The notes beneath the pieces are model-generated. The model made no database searches and was not told where the DNA came from. It saw only the letters and a list, made by a program, of their open reading frames with translations. The translations under genes and the position numbers were made by a program. A stretch of 64,000 nt of DNA from Actinophytocola sp963727495 (GTDB lineage: Bacteria > Actinomycetota > Actinomycetes > Mycobacteriales > Pseudonocardiaceae), in NCBI GenBank assembly GCA_963727495.1, contig CAVSGQ010000006.1:744001-808000 (forward strand), in the 5' to 3' direction. Shown piece after piece: positions 24,350-33,127 of the stretch; position 1 is the first letter of the stretch, and every line of letters begins with the position of its first letter.

Positions 24350-25241
24350 GAACACGCTCGACGCGACCATCGTGCTCCCCTGCTACAACGAGCAGGAGCA
24401 CGTGCTCGACGAGATCAAGCGGATCTGCGGCGCCATGGACGCGAGCGGCATGTCCTACGAGGTGCTGGTCATCGACGACAAGTCCACCGACGGCACGCTG
24501 CGGGTGCTGGAGGAGGCGCTGCCGCAGTTCCCGCACATGCGGCTGATGCCGTTCCGGCGCAACGGCGGCTCCGGCACCGCGCGCCGCATCGGCACCCGCG
24601 AGGCGTACGGGCGCATCGTGGTGTGGACCGACGCGGACATGACCTACCCGAACGAGCGAATCCCGGAGTTCGTCCAGTACCTGCACGACAACCCGGACGT
24701 CGACCAGGTGGTCGGCGCGCGGACCAGCGAGCAGGGCACGCACAAGGTGCTGCGGGTGCCGGCGAAGTGGACCATCCGCAAGATCGCCGAGCTGCTGGCC
24801 GGGACGAAGATCCCCGACCTGAACTCCGGCCTGCGGGCGTTCCGGCGCGAGGTCGCGCTGCCCTACCTGAAGCTGCTGCCCCCCGGGTTCAGCTGCGTCA
24901 CGACGATCACCATGTCGTTCCTGTCCAACCAGCACACGGTGGACTACGTGGCCATCGACTACGCGAAGCGGGCCGGCGTCAGCAAGTTCCACTTCGTGAA
25001 GGACGCCTACCGCTACATCCTGCAGGTGCTGCGGATGGTCATGTACTTCAACCCGATCAAGGTGCTGATGCCGGTCGCGCTGACGCTGTTCGTGCTGGGC
25101 GCGGCCAAGGGCGTGGTGGACGTGATCCGCTACGACTTCCGCATCACCACGAACGCCGTGCTGGTGATGGTGACCGCGCTGATCATCGGCTCGATGGCGT
25201 TGCTCGCCGACCTGATCGTGCGGTCACGCGACGACCGCTAG
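24294..25241 (+). CDS. GT2 polyprenyl-phosphate sugar transferase (DPM1/CsbB-like) with C-terminal helices
   Basis: A 315-residue family-2 glycosyltransferase: TIVLPCYNEQEHVLDEI, VLVIDDKSTDGTLRVL, metal-binding WTDADMTYPNERIPEF, and the DPMS-like NSGLRAFRREVALPYLKLLP and KFHFVKDAYRYILQVLRM. Two membrane helices follow (PVALTLFVLGAAKGVVD and AVLVMVTALIIGSMALLADL). This layout is that of enzymes that load a sugar on polyprenyl phosphate at the inner face of the membrane. GTG start at 24294 after GGAG. It overlaps the YfhO-like gene, suggesting donor synthesis (this protein) and outside transfer (YfhO) as one system; GtrA at 403-828 could supply flipping. Confidence 0.87.
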   Translation: MNANQHVSLGATAPDGAGENTLDATIVLPCYNEQEHVLDEIKRICGAMDASGMSYEVLVIDDKSTDGTLRVLEEALPQFPHMRLMPFRRNGGSGTARRIGTREAYGRIVVWTDADMTYPNERIPEFVQYLHDNPDVDQVVGARTSEQGTHKVLRVPAKWTIRKIAELLAGTKIPDLNSGLRAFRREVALPYLKLLPPGFSCVTTITMSFLSNQHTVDYVAIDYAKRAGVSKFHFVKDAYRYILQVLRMVMYFNPIKVLMPVALTLFVLGAAKGVVDVIRYDFRITTNAVLVMVTALIIGSMALLADLIVRSRDDR

Positions 25242-25243
25242 CG

Positions 25244-25286
25244 GACCGGAACGGGGGACTCGCGCGACCGGAACGGGGGACTCGCG
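25244..25286 (+). repeat. two tandem copies of a 22-bp repeat
   Basis: GACCGGAACGGGGGACTCGC is repeated twice with a 22-bp period (25244-25264 and 25266-25286) directly after the GT2 stop codon. No hairpin is formed by one unit. It lies between convergent genes and may be a dispersed intergenic repeat of the genome. Confidence 0.8.
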
Positions 25287-25291
25287 GGTCG

Positions 25292-25921
25292 TCAGGCGGC
25301 GGGGGCGGGGATGGCGTGGGGCATCTGCCAGCCGGCGGCCAGCTGCGAGGGGCGGAGGTTCTCGCCGTTGCCGAAGAACTCGCAGAACTTCATGATCAGC
25401 GGGTCCCAGGCGATCGGGTCCACGTAGTCGGTGCCGGGGATCAGCAGTTCCTCGGCCACGTGCGTGCGGACCACCCGCACCTGGAACGCGGTCAGCCGCT
25501 CCGCCACCGGGTGCGCCGCGTCCAGCCGGCACTCCAGCTGGATCGGGCACTCCGCGGCGCGCGGCGGCGAGACCAGGTCGGCGGGCTGCTCGGTGAGGCC
25601 GGCCGCCGCGAACTTCGCCCGGGAGAACTCGTAGCCGCGCTGCACCTTGTGCGCCGGCACGTCCGGCCGCGCGGTCAGCAGCGCGATGCGGTCGACCGCG
25701 TCCACCAGCGCCGAGGACGCCAGGTTCAGCACGCACTCGCGCTCGCGGTGCAGGTTTGCCGCGGTCTGGGACGTCTCGGCCAGGCCGAGCAGGCAGGACT
25801 GTCCCAGCCACCACGCGGAGGACATCGGCGCGAGGTTGGCCGAGCCGTCCTCGTTCCGGGAGCTGATCAGCACGACCGGCGTGCCGAAGTACAGGACCTT
25901 GAGCGGTGTCACCCGATGCAT
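25292..25921 (-). CDS. flavin reductase family protein (FMN-binding split barrel)
   Basis: A 209-residue flavin reductase-like protein: FGTPVVLISSRNEDGSANLA with the typical P-V.L.S..ed...N.ap pattern, LGLAETSQTAANLHRERECV and LNLASSALVDAVDRIALL in the FMN-binding barrel, and CPIQLECRLDAAHPVAERL. Such proteins either reduce FMN for a partner monooxygenase or act alone. The partner may be the LLM protein at 15553, but distance makes this only a guess. It is convergent with the GT2 gene and lies 42 bases from the end region of the GlfT2-like gene on the same strand side. Confidence 0.85.
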   Translation of the reverse strand: MHRVTPLKVLYFGTPVVLISSRNEDGSANLAPMSSAWWLGQSCLLGLAETSQTAANLHRERECVLNLASSALVDAVDRIALLTARPDVPAHKVQRGYEFSRAKFAAAGLTEQPADLVSPPRAAECPIQLECRLDAAHPVAERLTAFQVRVVRTHVAEELLIPGTDYVDPIAWDPLIMKFCEFFGNGENLRPSQLAAGWQMPHAIPAPAA

Positions 25922-25963
25922 GACTCCACGATGCCCGGCCGGACCGGCCCGGGCTGGCGGGAA

Positions 25964-27928
25964 TCAGCCGCGGCGTTCGTCCAGGTTGTACAGTCGCCGC
26001 CAGTTCTCCCGGCTGGTCAGCCGGGGCACCGCGGCCCGGTACTCCTGGCGCAGCCGCGGCATCTCGGCGATCACCGCGCGCAGCACCCGCGCGGTCTGGC
26101 GGGCCAGCCGGATCGTGGTCTCCCGGTCACGCCGGCGCAGCCGCACGCCCTCCTGCGAGCCGTCCGTGACCACGGCCGTCGCGAACTGCGACACGTGCCA
26201 CCACGTGGCGTCCTTCTTGGACACCGCGCCCACCGGGTGCACCGTGCGGCCCAACGCGAGGTACACCAGGCGCTTCAGCATGACCAGCCGGTTGCGGGCC
26301 GGCTTCGGCCCGGCCTGGATCAGCGGGATCCGGCCCGCGTCGAGCCCCGGCAGGTCGCAGGCCCGGTGCATGATCGTGTCCGGGTACTCCTTGCGCAGCG
26401 CGAAGATCTCCTTCGCCGCGCTCGCGCCGCCGTCGTGCAGGAACTCCGGGCCGCGCAGGAAGTCCTCGACCGCCTTGAGGATCGTGGCCGCGAGGCCGTA
26501 CTGCATGGTCAGCAGGTACCGCGAGATCCGGGACATGATCACCCGCGCGGTGTGCTTGGGATCGATGTTCGCGTGCAGCGTGGCCACGATCATCGAGTTG
26601 CGGACCGCGAAGTACTCGTTCCACTTGTCCGCGTCCTTCCAGTCGAAGTCCGCGTGCCACAGCCCGGCGCCGGGCAGGGTGACCGTCGCGAAGCCCTTCG
26701 CCCGCGCGCGGTAGCCGTACTCGACGTCGTCCCACTGGAAGAACAGCGGCAGCGGCAGCCCGATCCTCGCCACCACCTCCGCCGGGATCAGGCAGGACCA
26801 CCAGGCGTTGTAGTCCGCGTCCACCCGCCGGTCGCCGCGCGGGATCCGCCCGGTGGGCACGCCGTCGTCGCCGACCTCCTCGGCGAGCAGGTCCACGTCG
26901 TCGAGCGCGTTGGTGACCACCCGGCCGGGCTTGAGCTGGGCGAAGTCGGCGTACTCCGCACCGGCGAGCAGCACGGTCGGGTGCAGCAGCCGCAGCATCT
27001 GGCCGCCGATGATCGTCGGCTCCGGCGTGCGGTTGGCGAACGCGGTGAGCCGGATCGCGATCTCCGGCTCGCACAGCACGTCGTCGTCCATGAACAGCAG
27101 GTTCGCGTGCTCGGCGTCGGAGTTGACCCGGGCGGCCTCGGTCACCTCGTACATGCCCCGGCCGAACCCGCCCGCGCCGCCGAGGTTGGGCTGGCGCAGG
27201 TAGCGCAGCCGCCCGTCGAGCGCCTTGTCCACGTCCGGGAACGCCGGACGCGACTCGACGGTGTCGCTGCCCTGGTCCACCACGTAGACGGCGTCGAGCA
27301 CCTCCAGCGCGTCCGCGTCGCCGGCCAGCGACTGCAGCGTCTTCGTGCAGTCGTCGGCGCGGTTGAACGTGCAGATCACCACCGCCGTCGGGCGCAGCCG
27401 GTGCGGCGGCGCGACCGTCCAGCGCAGCCGCTCGACCACCAGGTCGTCGTCGGCGGCGCTCAGCCGCACCCACAGGAACCCGCCGTCGACGAACTTGTCC
27501 AGCGCCGCGGTGAGCGTGACCGTGTCGCCGCGCAGGTCCGTGACGTCCCGGGCGGCGACCGTGCGGGTCTCGCCCTCGACGTCGGAGGCGACGACCGAGA
27601 TCCGCCCGGAGCCGGACGCGACGATCTCCACGTCGACCGACTCGACCACGGTCCAGCGCTGCCAGTAGCTCGCCGGGAAGCGCCCGAAGTAGGTGTCCAT
27701 GGTGACCTCGGAGCCCGGGTGCACCACCAGCCGCTGCCGCTCGCGGGTCGCGGTCCCGGACGAGACCTTCGCGTACAGGTCGTCCGGGCACACCGGGTCC
27801 GGGCCGCGGAACAGGCCGCGCTGGGCCACCAGCCGTCCGCTCGGCGCGTGCTCGACGAGACGCTCGTCGCCCTCGGCCGCCGGCTGCGCGGGCGCTGCGT
27901 CGCTGGTGATCGGGCTGCTAGCGGGCAT
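25964..27928 (-). CDS. GlfT2-like glycosyltransferase (paralogue)
   Basis: A 654-residue GT2 protein with the same three-part plan as GlfT2: N-terminal beta domain (MDTYFGRFPASYWQRWT), GT-A core (VVICTFNRADDCTKTL, NLGGAGGFGRGMY, LLFMDDDVLCEPEIAIR, DYNAWWSCLIP, LFFQWDDVEYGYRA) and a C-terminal helical domain ending LTSRENWRRLYN. The tryptophan before DD is retained, unlike in the glfT2 at 19231, but the residues equivalent to M. tuberculosis W399 and H413 are Phe and Ala (LWHADF, YFAVRN). It is probably a second galactofuranosyltransferase with different acceptor use. ATG at 27928 follows GGAGG. Confidence 0.85.
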   Translation of the reverse strand: MPASSPITSDAAPAQPAAEGDERLVEHAPSGRLVAQRGLFRGPDPVCPDDLYAKVSSGTATRERQRLVVHPGSEVTMDTYFGRFPASYWQRWTVVESVDVEIVASGSGRISVVASDVEGETRTVAARDVTDLRGDTVTLTAALDKFVDGGFLWVRLSAADDDLVVERLRWTVAPPHRLRPTAVVICTFNRADDCTKTLQSLAGDADALEVLDAVYVVDQGSDTVESRPAFPDVDKALDGRLRYLRQPNLGGAGGFGRGMYEVTEAARVNSDAEHANLLFMDDDVLCEPEIAIRLTAFANRTPEPTIIGGQMLRLLHPTVLLAGAEYADFAQLKPGRVVTNALDDVDLLAEEVGDDGVPTGRIPRGDRRVDADYNAWWSCLIPAEVVARIGLPLPLFFQWDDVEYGYRARAKGFATVTLPGAGLWHADFDWKDADKWNEYFAVRNSMIVATLHANIDPKHTARVIMSRISRYLLTMQYGLAATILKAVEDFLRGPEFLHDGGASAAKEIFALRKEYPDTIMHRACDLPGLDAGRIPLIQAGPKPARNRLVMLKRLVYLALGRTVHPVGAVSKKDATWWHVSQFATAVVTDGSQEGVRLRRRDRETTIRLARQTARVLRAVIAEMPRLRQEYRAAVPRLTSRENWRRLYNLDERRG

Positions 27929-28033
27929 TCGAGTTCAGTCCTCCACGGGGCTTCGTATGGCGCGCAGCCTACATTCGGCCCCATGGCTGATCACCGTTAG
28001 GTCACGGGCAGCCTGTCACGGAGCGTGTCGCGC

Positions 28034-30856
28034 TCAGTACCGCCGGACCAGCACCCGCCCGCGGACGACGTCGATGTACCCGTGCTGGAACCGCTGCCGG
28101 TAACCGCCCCGGATCCGGTACCGGTTGCTGGTCGGGAAGCCGAGGAAGGACCGCTCCCAGCCCAGCCGCGCCCACCGGGCCCGGATCGTGCCGGACACGG
28201 CCCACGCGCCGGTGGCCCGCGACCAGAAGATCGACCCGCGCTGGAAGTGGTTGTACCGGCCGCGATGGTTGCCGGTGGGCCGCTCGTCGGTGGTCGGGTA
28301 CCCGAGACCGCGCAGCCCGCCCGTCCGCGACCACCGCGCGCGGATGCCGCCGACGACGAGGTGCGCGCCGGTGCGCGGGGTCCAGTAGATGCTGCCGCGC
28401 TGGAAGTGCGCGTAGCCCGAGGTCGTCGACACGGCCGCGTCACTGGTCGGGTAGCCCAGCACCGAGCGCTCCGCACCGACCGCCTTGTAGCGCTTGTAGA
28501 TCTGCCCGGTGATCAGGTGCGGGCGGCTGCCCGGGTACCAGTAGAGCGCCTGGTAGCCGTACAGCAGCGAGTACCGGCCGCGGCCGCCCGCGCCGACCTT
28601 CTCGTCGGTGACCGGCAGCCCGAGCCGCAGGTGGCCGCCGAAGGCCAGGTAGCGGGCCAGGATGCCGCCGCGCATGGCGTGCGCGTCCGTCACCGCCGAC
28701 CAGTACATCCGCCCGCCCGCGTAGGCGCGCCAGCGCACCTTCGCGTCGCCCTGCTCGACGTCCACCGGCTCGCCCAGCGCCGCGCGCAGTGCGGCGTCGG
28801 CGGCGTAGCGCCGGTCGATCGGGGTGCGGTACTCGACGCCGATCGTCTGGTCGGCGTCGGGCAGGGTCAGCTCGCGCACCCGGTCGGTGCCGCCGTCGGC
28901 CCAGCGGGCGAACGACGCCACGCCGTCGAGGGCGGCGGCCGGCGCGATGATCGTCAGCGGGGTGCCGACGGTGAACAGGCCCGACGAGGTCTGCTCGTCG
29001 CCGATGGTGAAGCCCGCCGCGGCGGGGCTCTCGATGGTGACCCGCCGCTGCTTGGGGTGGACCACGAACGTCTGCGTGGTGGTGGCGCCCCGGCTGTCGC
29101 TCGCGATCGCGGTGATCTCCAGCCTGCTGTCCCCGGGGTGGCCCTCGAACGTCAGCCGGAACTGCCCGCCCTGCTGCTGCTCACCGGGGTGCTGGTGGCA
29201 GCTGGTGACGTCCGCGCAGTGCACGATGACCGCCGCCCAGCGCACCTGGAGCGGGCCGTCCTCGGCGTCGGTGGCGGTGGCGTCCGCGGCGACGACGTCG
29301 CCGACCGCGAACGTCCGGTCCGGGTCGGGTGCCTGCAGCGACAGATCGGGCGGGTGGTTGCCGGGGTAGACGGTCGTCCGCGCGGTGCCGGCCGCGCCCT
29401 GCGGGTCGGTCGCGGTCAGCGTGACGGCGAAGCTGTCCTGGTCCGGCGCGTAGGTGTGGCTCACCCGCACGCCCTCGGCGGTGGCGCCGTCACCGAAGTC
29501 CCACTGGTAGGTGGGCACGTCGCCGTTGGGGTCGGCGGTGTCGCTCGCGTCGAAGGTGACCGTGCGGGTCGCCGGGTCCGCGGTGGACGTCACGACGGCG
29601 TCCGGCGGCTCGTTGCCGGGCGCGTAGACCAGCCGGCGCAGCCGCGCGCCGCCGATGTCGGCGAACACGATGTCACCGCCGGTGGGCGCGGTGGCGAACT
29701 TGACCGGCGCACCGAGGCCGGTGCCGAACCCGTTCTGCTCGGGCGGCGTGGTCAGCCGGCCCTGGGCGTCGTAGCCCAGCGACCAGATGGCGTGGTGGAC
29801 GTAGTCGCCGTAGAAGTAGCGGCCGCGGTACTGCGCCGGGTAGCTGGTGCCGGTGTAGACGACACCGCCGGTGACGCTGCTGCTGCCGACGTGCGGGTAG
29901 GCCCACAGCGGGCTCGCGGTGGTGCTGCCGGCGCACTCGGGCAGGTCGCGGTAACCGGCCATCTGGGTGTCGGCCTCCCAGCAGGGCCAGCCGTAGTTGT
30001 TGCCCGGGGCGATGAGGTCGACCTCCTCCCAGCGGGCCGCGCCGACCTCGCCGAGGATCGGCCGGCCGGTGCCGGGTTCGAGGCTGAACCGGAACGGGCT
30101 GCGGAACCCGCTCGCGTAGACGAGGCTGCGCGCGGCCCGGGGCGCGCTCGCCGAGTAGTACGGGTTGGTCGGCACGCCCGTGCCGTCCGGGCGCAGGTGC
30201 AGCAGCTTGCCGTGCGGGTCGTCCGGGTCCTGCGCGCGCAGCGCGCGCCGGTCGACGTTGCGGTAGTCGGCCGCGTCGCCGATGCTCGTCCACACCGTGC
30301 CGTCGGCGGCGGCGACCAGGCCGGTGATGCCGTGCACGGTGAAGTCCGCGGAGGTCTGGAACACGACCTGCTCGCCGCTGAGCGCGGCCGGGGCGCCGTC
30401 GCCGTCGGGGTCCACCGTCCACCTGCTCAGCCGCAGCACGCCGTTGGGGCCCGAGTCGGGACCGGTGTCCGGCACGGCCCGCACGGTGTAGACGGCCCGG
30501 CTGGTCGCGTAGTCCGGGGCGACCGCGAGGCCGGTGAGGCCCAGGTCGCCGGCGCCGTTGGTGGGCAGGTCCGCGAGCTCGCGGGGCGTGCCCTCCCGGG
30601 GCACCCACATGACCTTGCCGTACTTCCCGATCACCAGCAGGCTCTCGTCGGGCAGGTAGGCGAAGTCGGTGACCAGGTCGCCGGGGTCGGCGCCGGTCGG
30701 CGGGCGCAGCCCGGTGGCGATGTCGCGCAGCACGAAGCCGGGCGGCAGGACCTGGGCCGCGGCGCGCGCCGCGGGCGGGCCGGCGGTGACCACCAGGGCG
30801 GCGACCGTCGCGAGGACCAGCAGCAACGGCGCGACCCGCCTGCACATGACCACCAT
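28034..30856 (-). CDS. secreted PQQ/sorbosone dehydrogenase-like protein with PKD and LGFP repeats
   Basis: A 940-residue exported protein. Residues 1-33 form a signal peptide (VAPLLLVLATVAALVVTAG, then AARA). Residues about 40-395 are a six-bladed beta propeller of the soluble glucose/sorbosone dehydrogenase type (GKLLHLRPDGTG, YASGFRSPFRFSLEP, PGNNYGWPCWE, RGRYFYGDYVHHAIW). About 400-485 is a PKD domain (YQWDFGDGA). After a beta-rich linker, residues 700-940 carry at least four LGFP-type repeats (LGLPVTDE, VLGYPTSD, GLGYPTTDE, FLGFPTSN), which in corynebacteria anchor proteins to the arabinogalactan wall. Sugar oxidase or wall-binding lectin-like role is inferred. Oxidation activity is not proven by sequence. 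Confidence 0.85.
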   Translation of the reverse strand: MVVMCRRVAPLLLVLATVAALVVTAGPPAARAAAQVLPPGFVLRDIATGLRPPTGADPGDLVTDFAYLPDESLLVIGKYGKVMWVPREGTPRELADLPTNGAGDLGLTGLAVAPDYATSRAVYTVRAVPDTGPDSGPNGVLRLSRWTVDPDGDGAPAALSGEQVVFQTSADFTVHGITGLVAAADGTVWTSIGDAADYRNVDRRALRAQDPDDPHGKLLHLRPDGTGVPTNPYYSASAPRAARSLVYASGFRSPFRFSLEPGTGRPILGEVGAARWEEVDLIAPGNNYGWPCWEADTQMAGYRDLPECAGSTTASPLWAYPHVGSSSVTGGVVYTGTSYPAQYRGRYFYGDYVHHAIWSLGYDAQGRLTTPPEQNGFGTGLGAPVKFATAPTGGDIVFADIGGARLRRLVYAPGNEPPDAVVTSTADPATRTVTFDASDTADPNGDVPTYQWDFGDGATAEGVRVSHTYAPDQDSFAVTLTATDPQGAAGTARTTVYPGNHPPDLSLQAPDPDRTFAVGDVVAADATATDAEDGPLQVRWAAVIVHCADVTSCHQHPGEQQQGGQFRLTFEGHPGDSRLEITAIASDSRGATTTQTFVVHPKQRRVTIESPAAAGFTIGDEQTSSGLFTVGTPLTIIAPAAALDGVASFARWADGGTDRVRELTLPDADQTIGVEYRTPIDRRYAADAALRAALGEPVDVEQGDAKVRWRAYAGGRMYWSAVTDAHAMRGGILARYLAFGGHLRLGLPVTDEKVGAGGRGRYSLLYGYQALYWYPGSRPHLITGQIYKRYKAVGAERSVLGYPTSDAAVSTTSGYAHFQRGSIYWTPRTGAHLVVGGIRARWSRTGGLRGLGYPTTDERPTGNHRGRYNHFQRGSIFWSRATGAWAVSGTIRARWARLGWERSFLGFPTSNRYRIRGGYRQRFQHGYIDVVRGRVLVRRY

Positions 30857-30950
30857 CTGTGACCCCCTGACCGGACACTGGTAACGCTCCGTTAGAAGCG
30901 CTGGCCATCCAATCGACCATTAGGGGTTCGTGTTTCACGAAATCGGGTGG

Positions 30951-30974
30951 ACTTTGCTGAATAGTTAGCAAAGT
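30951..30974. promoter_or_regulatory. palindromic operator candidate in divergent promoter region
   Basis: Perfect eight-base arms ACTTTGCT / AGCAAAGT around GAATAGTT, in a conspicuously AT-rich part of the 260-base divergent gap between the LGFP-repeat protein (start 30856) and the Rv3779-like gene (start 31117). Size and position fit a dimeric regulator site; the regulator is unknown. Confidence 0.5.
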
Positions 30975-31116
30975 TCTTACATAGAGTTCACCGTCGACCC
31001 GATCGTGTATCGGCGCGTGCGCTCAGCGCGAGGTCGCTCCCGGGCATCCGGAAACCGGTCCATAGAATCGGCCGCGCCATCCCGGCCACCGGCTGACGAC
31101 ATGAGGTAGACGTGCG

Positions 31117-33123
31117 ATGAACTGGATCGACGCCGCGCCGGTCGCGCTCGTCACCGCCGCGTGGGTACTCGTCCCCGGGCTCGCCCTCGGCTACCTGCTC
31201 GGCCTGCGCGGCATCGCCGCCTGGGGCCTCGCCCCGATCCCCGGGATCGCGCTGGTCGCGTCCGCCGCCGTGCTCGCCGGGAAGCTGGGCATCGCCTGGT
31301 CACCCGGGATCGCGCTGGCCGTGTGCGCCGCCGCCGTGGTCGTGGTCGGGGCGGTCGCGTTCCCGCTGCGCCGCAAGGCGTTCCTGGCGAGCGACCCGGA
31401 CCCGCGCCGGCTGACGCTCATCGCCGCGCTGGGCATGCTGCCCGCCCTCGTGCTCGGCCTGGCGACGGTCGTGCAGGCGATCGGCGCGCCGGACACGCTC
31501 TCCCAGACCTACGACGCGGTGTTCCACTACAACGCGCTCGCCGCGATCGACGACACCGGCCAGGCGTCCTCGCTGACGCTGAGCAACCTGGGCAACCCGG
31601 GCACCCCCGGCAGCTTCTATCCCGCGGCCTGGCACGACCTCGCGTCGCTGGTGATGATGTCGACCGGTGCGAGCATCCCGGTCGCCGCCAACGCGGTGAC
31701 CGTCGTCGGCGCCGTCGTGCTGTGGCCGCTGTCCTGCCTGCTGCTGGCCCGCCAGCTGTTCGGCCGCAACCCGGGCGCGCTCGCCGTCACCGGCACGCTG
31801 AGCATCGGGTTCACCGCGTTCCCGTGGGACCTGCTCGGCTTCGGGGTGCTGTGGCCCAACCTGCTGGGCATGGCGATCGCCCCGGCGTTCCTCGCGGTCG
31901 TGATCACGCTGACCCGGTGGGCGAGCGACGACGCGATCGGCACCGTCCGGGGCTGGGTCGCGCTGGCCGCCTGCCTGCTCGCAGCCGGGTTCGCGCACCC
32001 GAACGTGCTGTTCTCCGTCGCCGTGCTGTCGGTGTTCCCGATCGCCGCGCGCGTCGCCGTCCGGGCGTGGCGGCTGCGCGGGGAGGGGCGGACGACGCGC
32101 GGGCTCGCCGAGGCCGTCGCGTTCCTCGTCGTCCTCGGCGGCGCCTGGTACTGGGCGGCCACCACGCCCGCGTTCGCGAACACCCGCGACCAGTACTGGC
32201 CGCCGTTCTCCCGGCCCGCCCAGGCGGTCGGCGATGCCGCGTTCAACGCCACCAACCGGCACGACGCGCTGTGGCTGCTGTCGATCGTGGTGATCGTCGG
32301 GATGTTCGCCGCCCGCCGGATGCCGGCCCTGCGCGTGATCGTCGCCGGACACCTGGCCACCGTGTTCCTCTACGTGCTCAGCGCCGCGATCAACCGGCCG
32401 GACACCCAGAAGTTCACCGGCTTCTGGTACAACGACTCGCACCGGCTCGCCGCGATGCTGCCGATCACCGGCGTCCCGCTCGCGGTCGGCGGCATCCTGT
32501 TCCTGGCCGGCAAGGTCCTCGACCGGGTGCCGGCCGAGGCGCCGCGCACGCGGTGGCTCGCCCGCACGCCGGGGCTGGGCGCCGCGGGCGTGCTCGCCGC
32601 GGTGCTGACGCTGGTACTGGTCGCGCTGACCGGCGGGCTCTACCCCGACGACCGGTACGACCGGGTGTCCATCGGCTACGCGCCGCGGCGGCCCGAGGGC
32701 GTGCTGATGACCGACGACATGCGCCGGTTCTACGACCGGATCGCCCGGGAGATCCCGGACGACTCTGTGGTCGCCGGCAACCCGTTCACGGGGACCGCGA
32801 TGCTGTGGGCGCTCGAGGACCGCAAGGTGCTGTTCCCGCACTTCCGCGGGAACTTCACCGAGGAGCAGACGACCGTCGCCAAGCACCTCGACGACCTGAT
32901 GCGCGACCCGGCGGTGTGCCCGGCGGTGCACGACCTGCACGTCGGCTACCTGCTGGTCACCGGCGCCGAGTTCCGGCCGAGCGACCCGAAGTGGAACTAC
33001 TACTCCGGCCTCGCCGACCCGTTCGGCTCGCGCGGCTTCGAGCTGGTCGACTCGTCCGGCCCGAACAAGCTCTACAGGATCACCGGATGCGACGGGAACG
33101 TGGCCGGGCGCCCGGCGGGCTGA
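31117..33123 (+). CDS. Rv3779-like polytopic membrane protein (DUF6541 family, putative GT-C)
   Basis: A 668-residue protein with about 12-13 membrane helices and a C-terminal extracytoplasmic domain. It resembles M. tuberculosis Rv3779 (666 residues), which lies at the border of the arabinogalactan region: TYDAVFHYNALAAIDDTGQA matches the first outer loop with its DAV.H motif, SFYPAAWHDLASLVMMSTGA the second, and VAGNPFTGTAMLWALEDRKV the start of the C-terminal domain. GT-C enzymes use polyprenyl-phosphate sugars with an acidic residue in the first loop. Rv3779 has been linked to polyprenyl-phospho-mannose metabolism; the role here is not established. Confidence 0.78.
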   Translation: MNWIDAAPVALVTAAWVLVPGLALGYLLGLRGIAAWGLAPIPGIALVASAAVLAGKLGIAWSPGIALAVCAAAVVVVGAVAFPLRRKAFLASDPDPRRLTLIAALGMLPALVLGLATVVQAIGAPDTLSQTYDAVFHYNALAAIDDTGQASSLTLSNLGNPGTPGSFYPAAWHDLASLVMMSTGASIPVAANAVTVVGAVVLWPLSCLLLARQLFGRNPGALAVTGTLSIGFTAFPWDLLGFGVLWPNLLGMAIAPAFLAVVITLTRWASDDAIGTVRGWVALAACLLAAGFAHPNVLFSVAVLSVFPIAARVAVRAWRLRGEGRTTRGLAEAVAFLVVLGGAWYWAATTPAFANTRDQYWPPFSRPAQAVGDAAFNATNRHDALWLLSIVVIVGMFAARRMPALRVIVAGHLATVFLYVLSAAINRPDTQKFTGFWYNDSHRLAAMLPITGVPLAVGGILFLAGKVLDRVPAEAPRTRWLARTPGLGAAGVLAAVLTLVLVALTGGLYPDDRYDRVSIGYAPRRPEGVLMTDDMRRFYDRIAREIPDDSVVAGNPFTGTAMLWALEDRKVLFPHFRGNFTEEQTTVAKHLDDLMRDPAVCPAVHDLHVGYLLVTGAEFRPSDPKWNYYSGLADPFGSRGFELVDSSGPNKLYRITGCDGNVAGRPAG

Positions 33124-33127
33124 GGCG

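Noticed and set aside
21500..24370. Long minus-strand open frame opposite the YfhO-like gene
   Set aside because: Composition is typical antisense (Arg/Gly/Glu/Gln), and the plus-strand reading has clear membrane helices and family signatures.
24623..28000. Very long plus-strand open frame (about 1125 codons) over several genes
   Set aside because: It is antisense to the GlfT2-like gene and out of frame with the GT2 gene; its translation is Arg/Gly/Pro/Val-rich without any family motif. Such long shadow frames are expected at this GC content.
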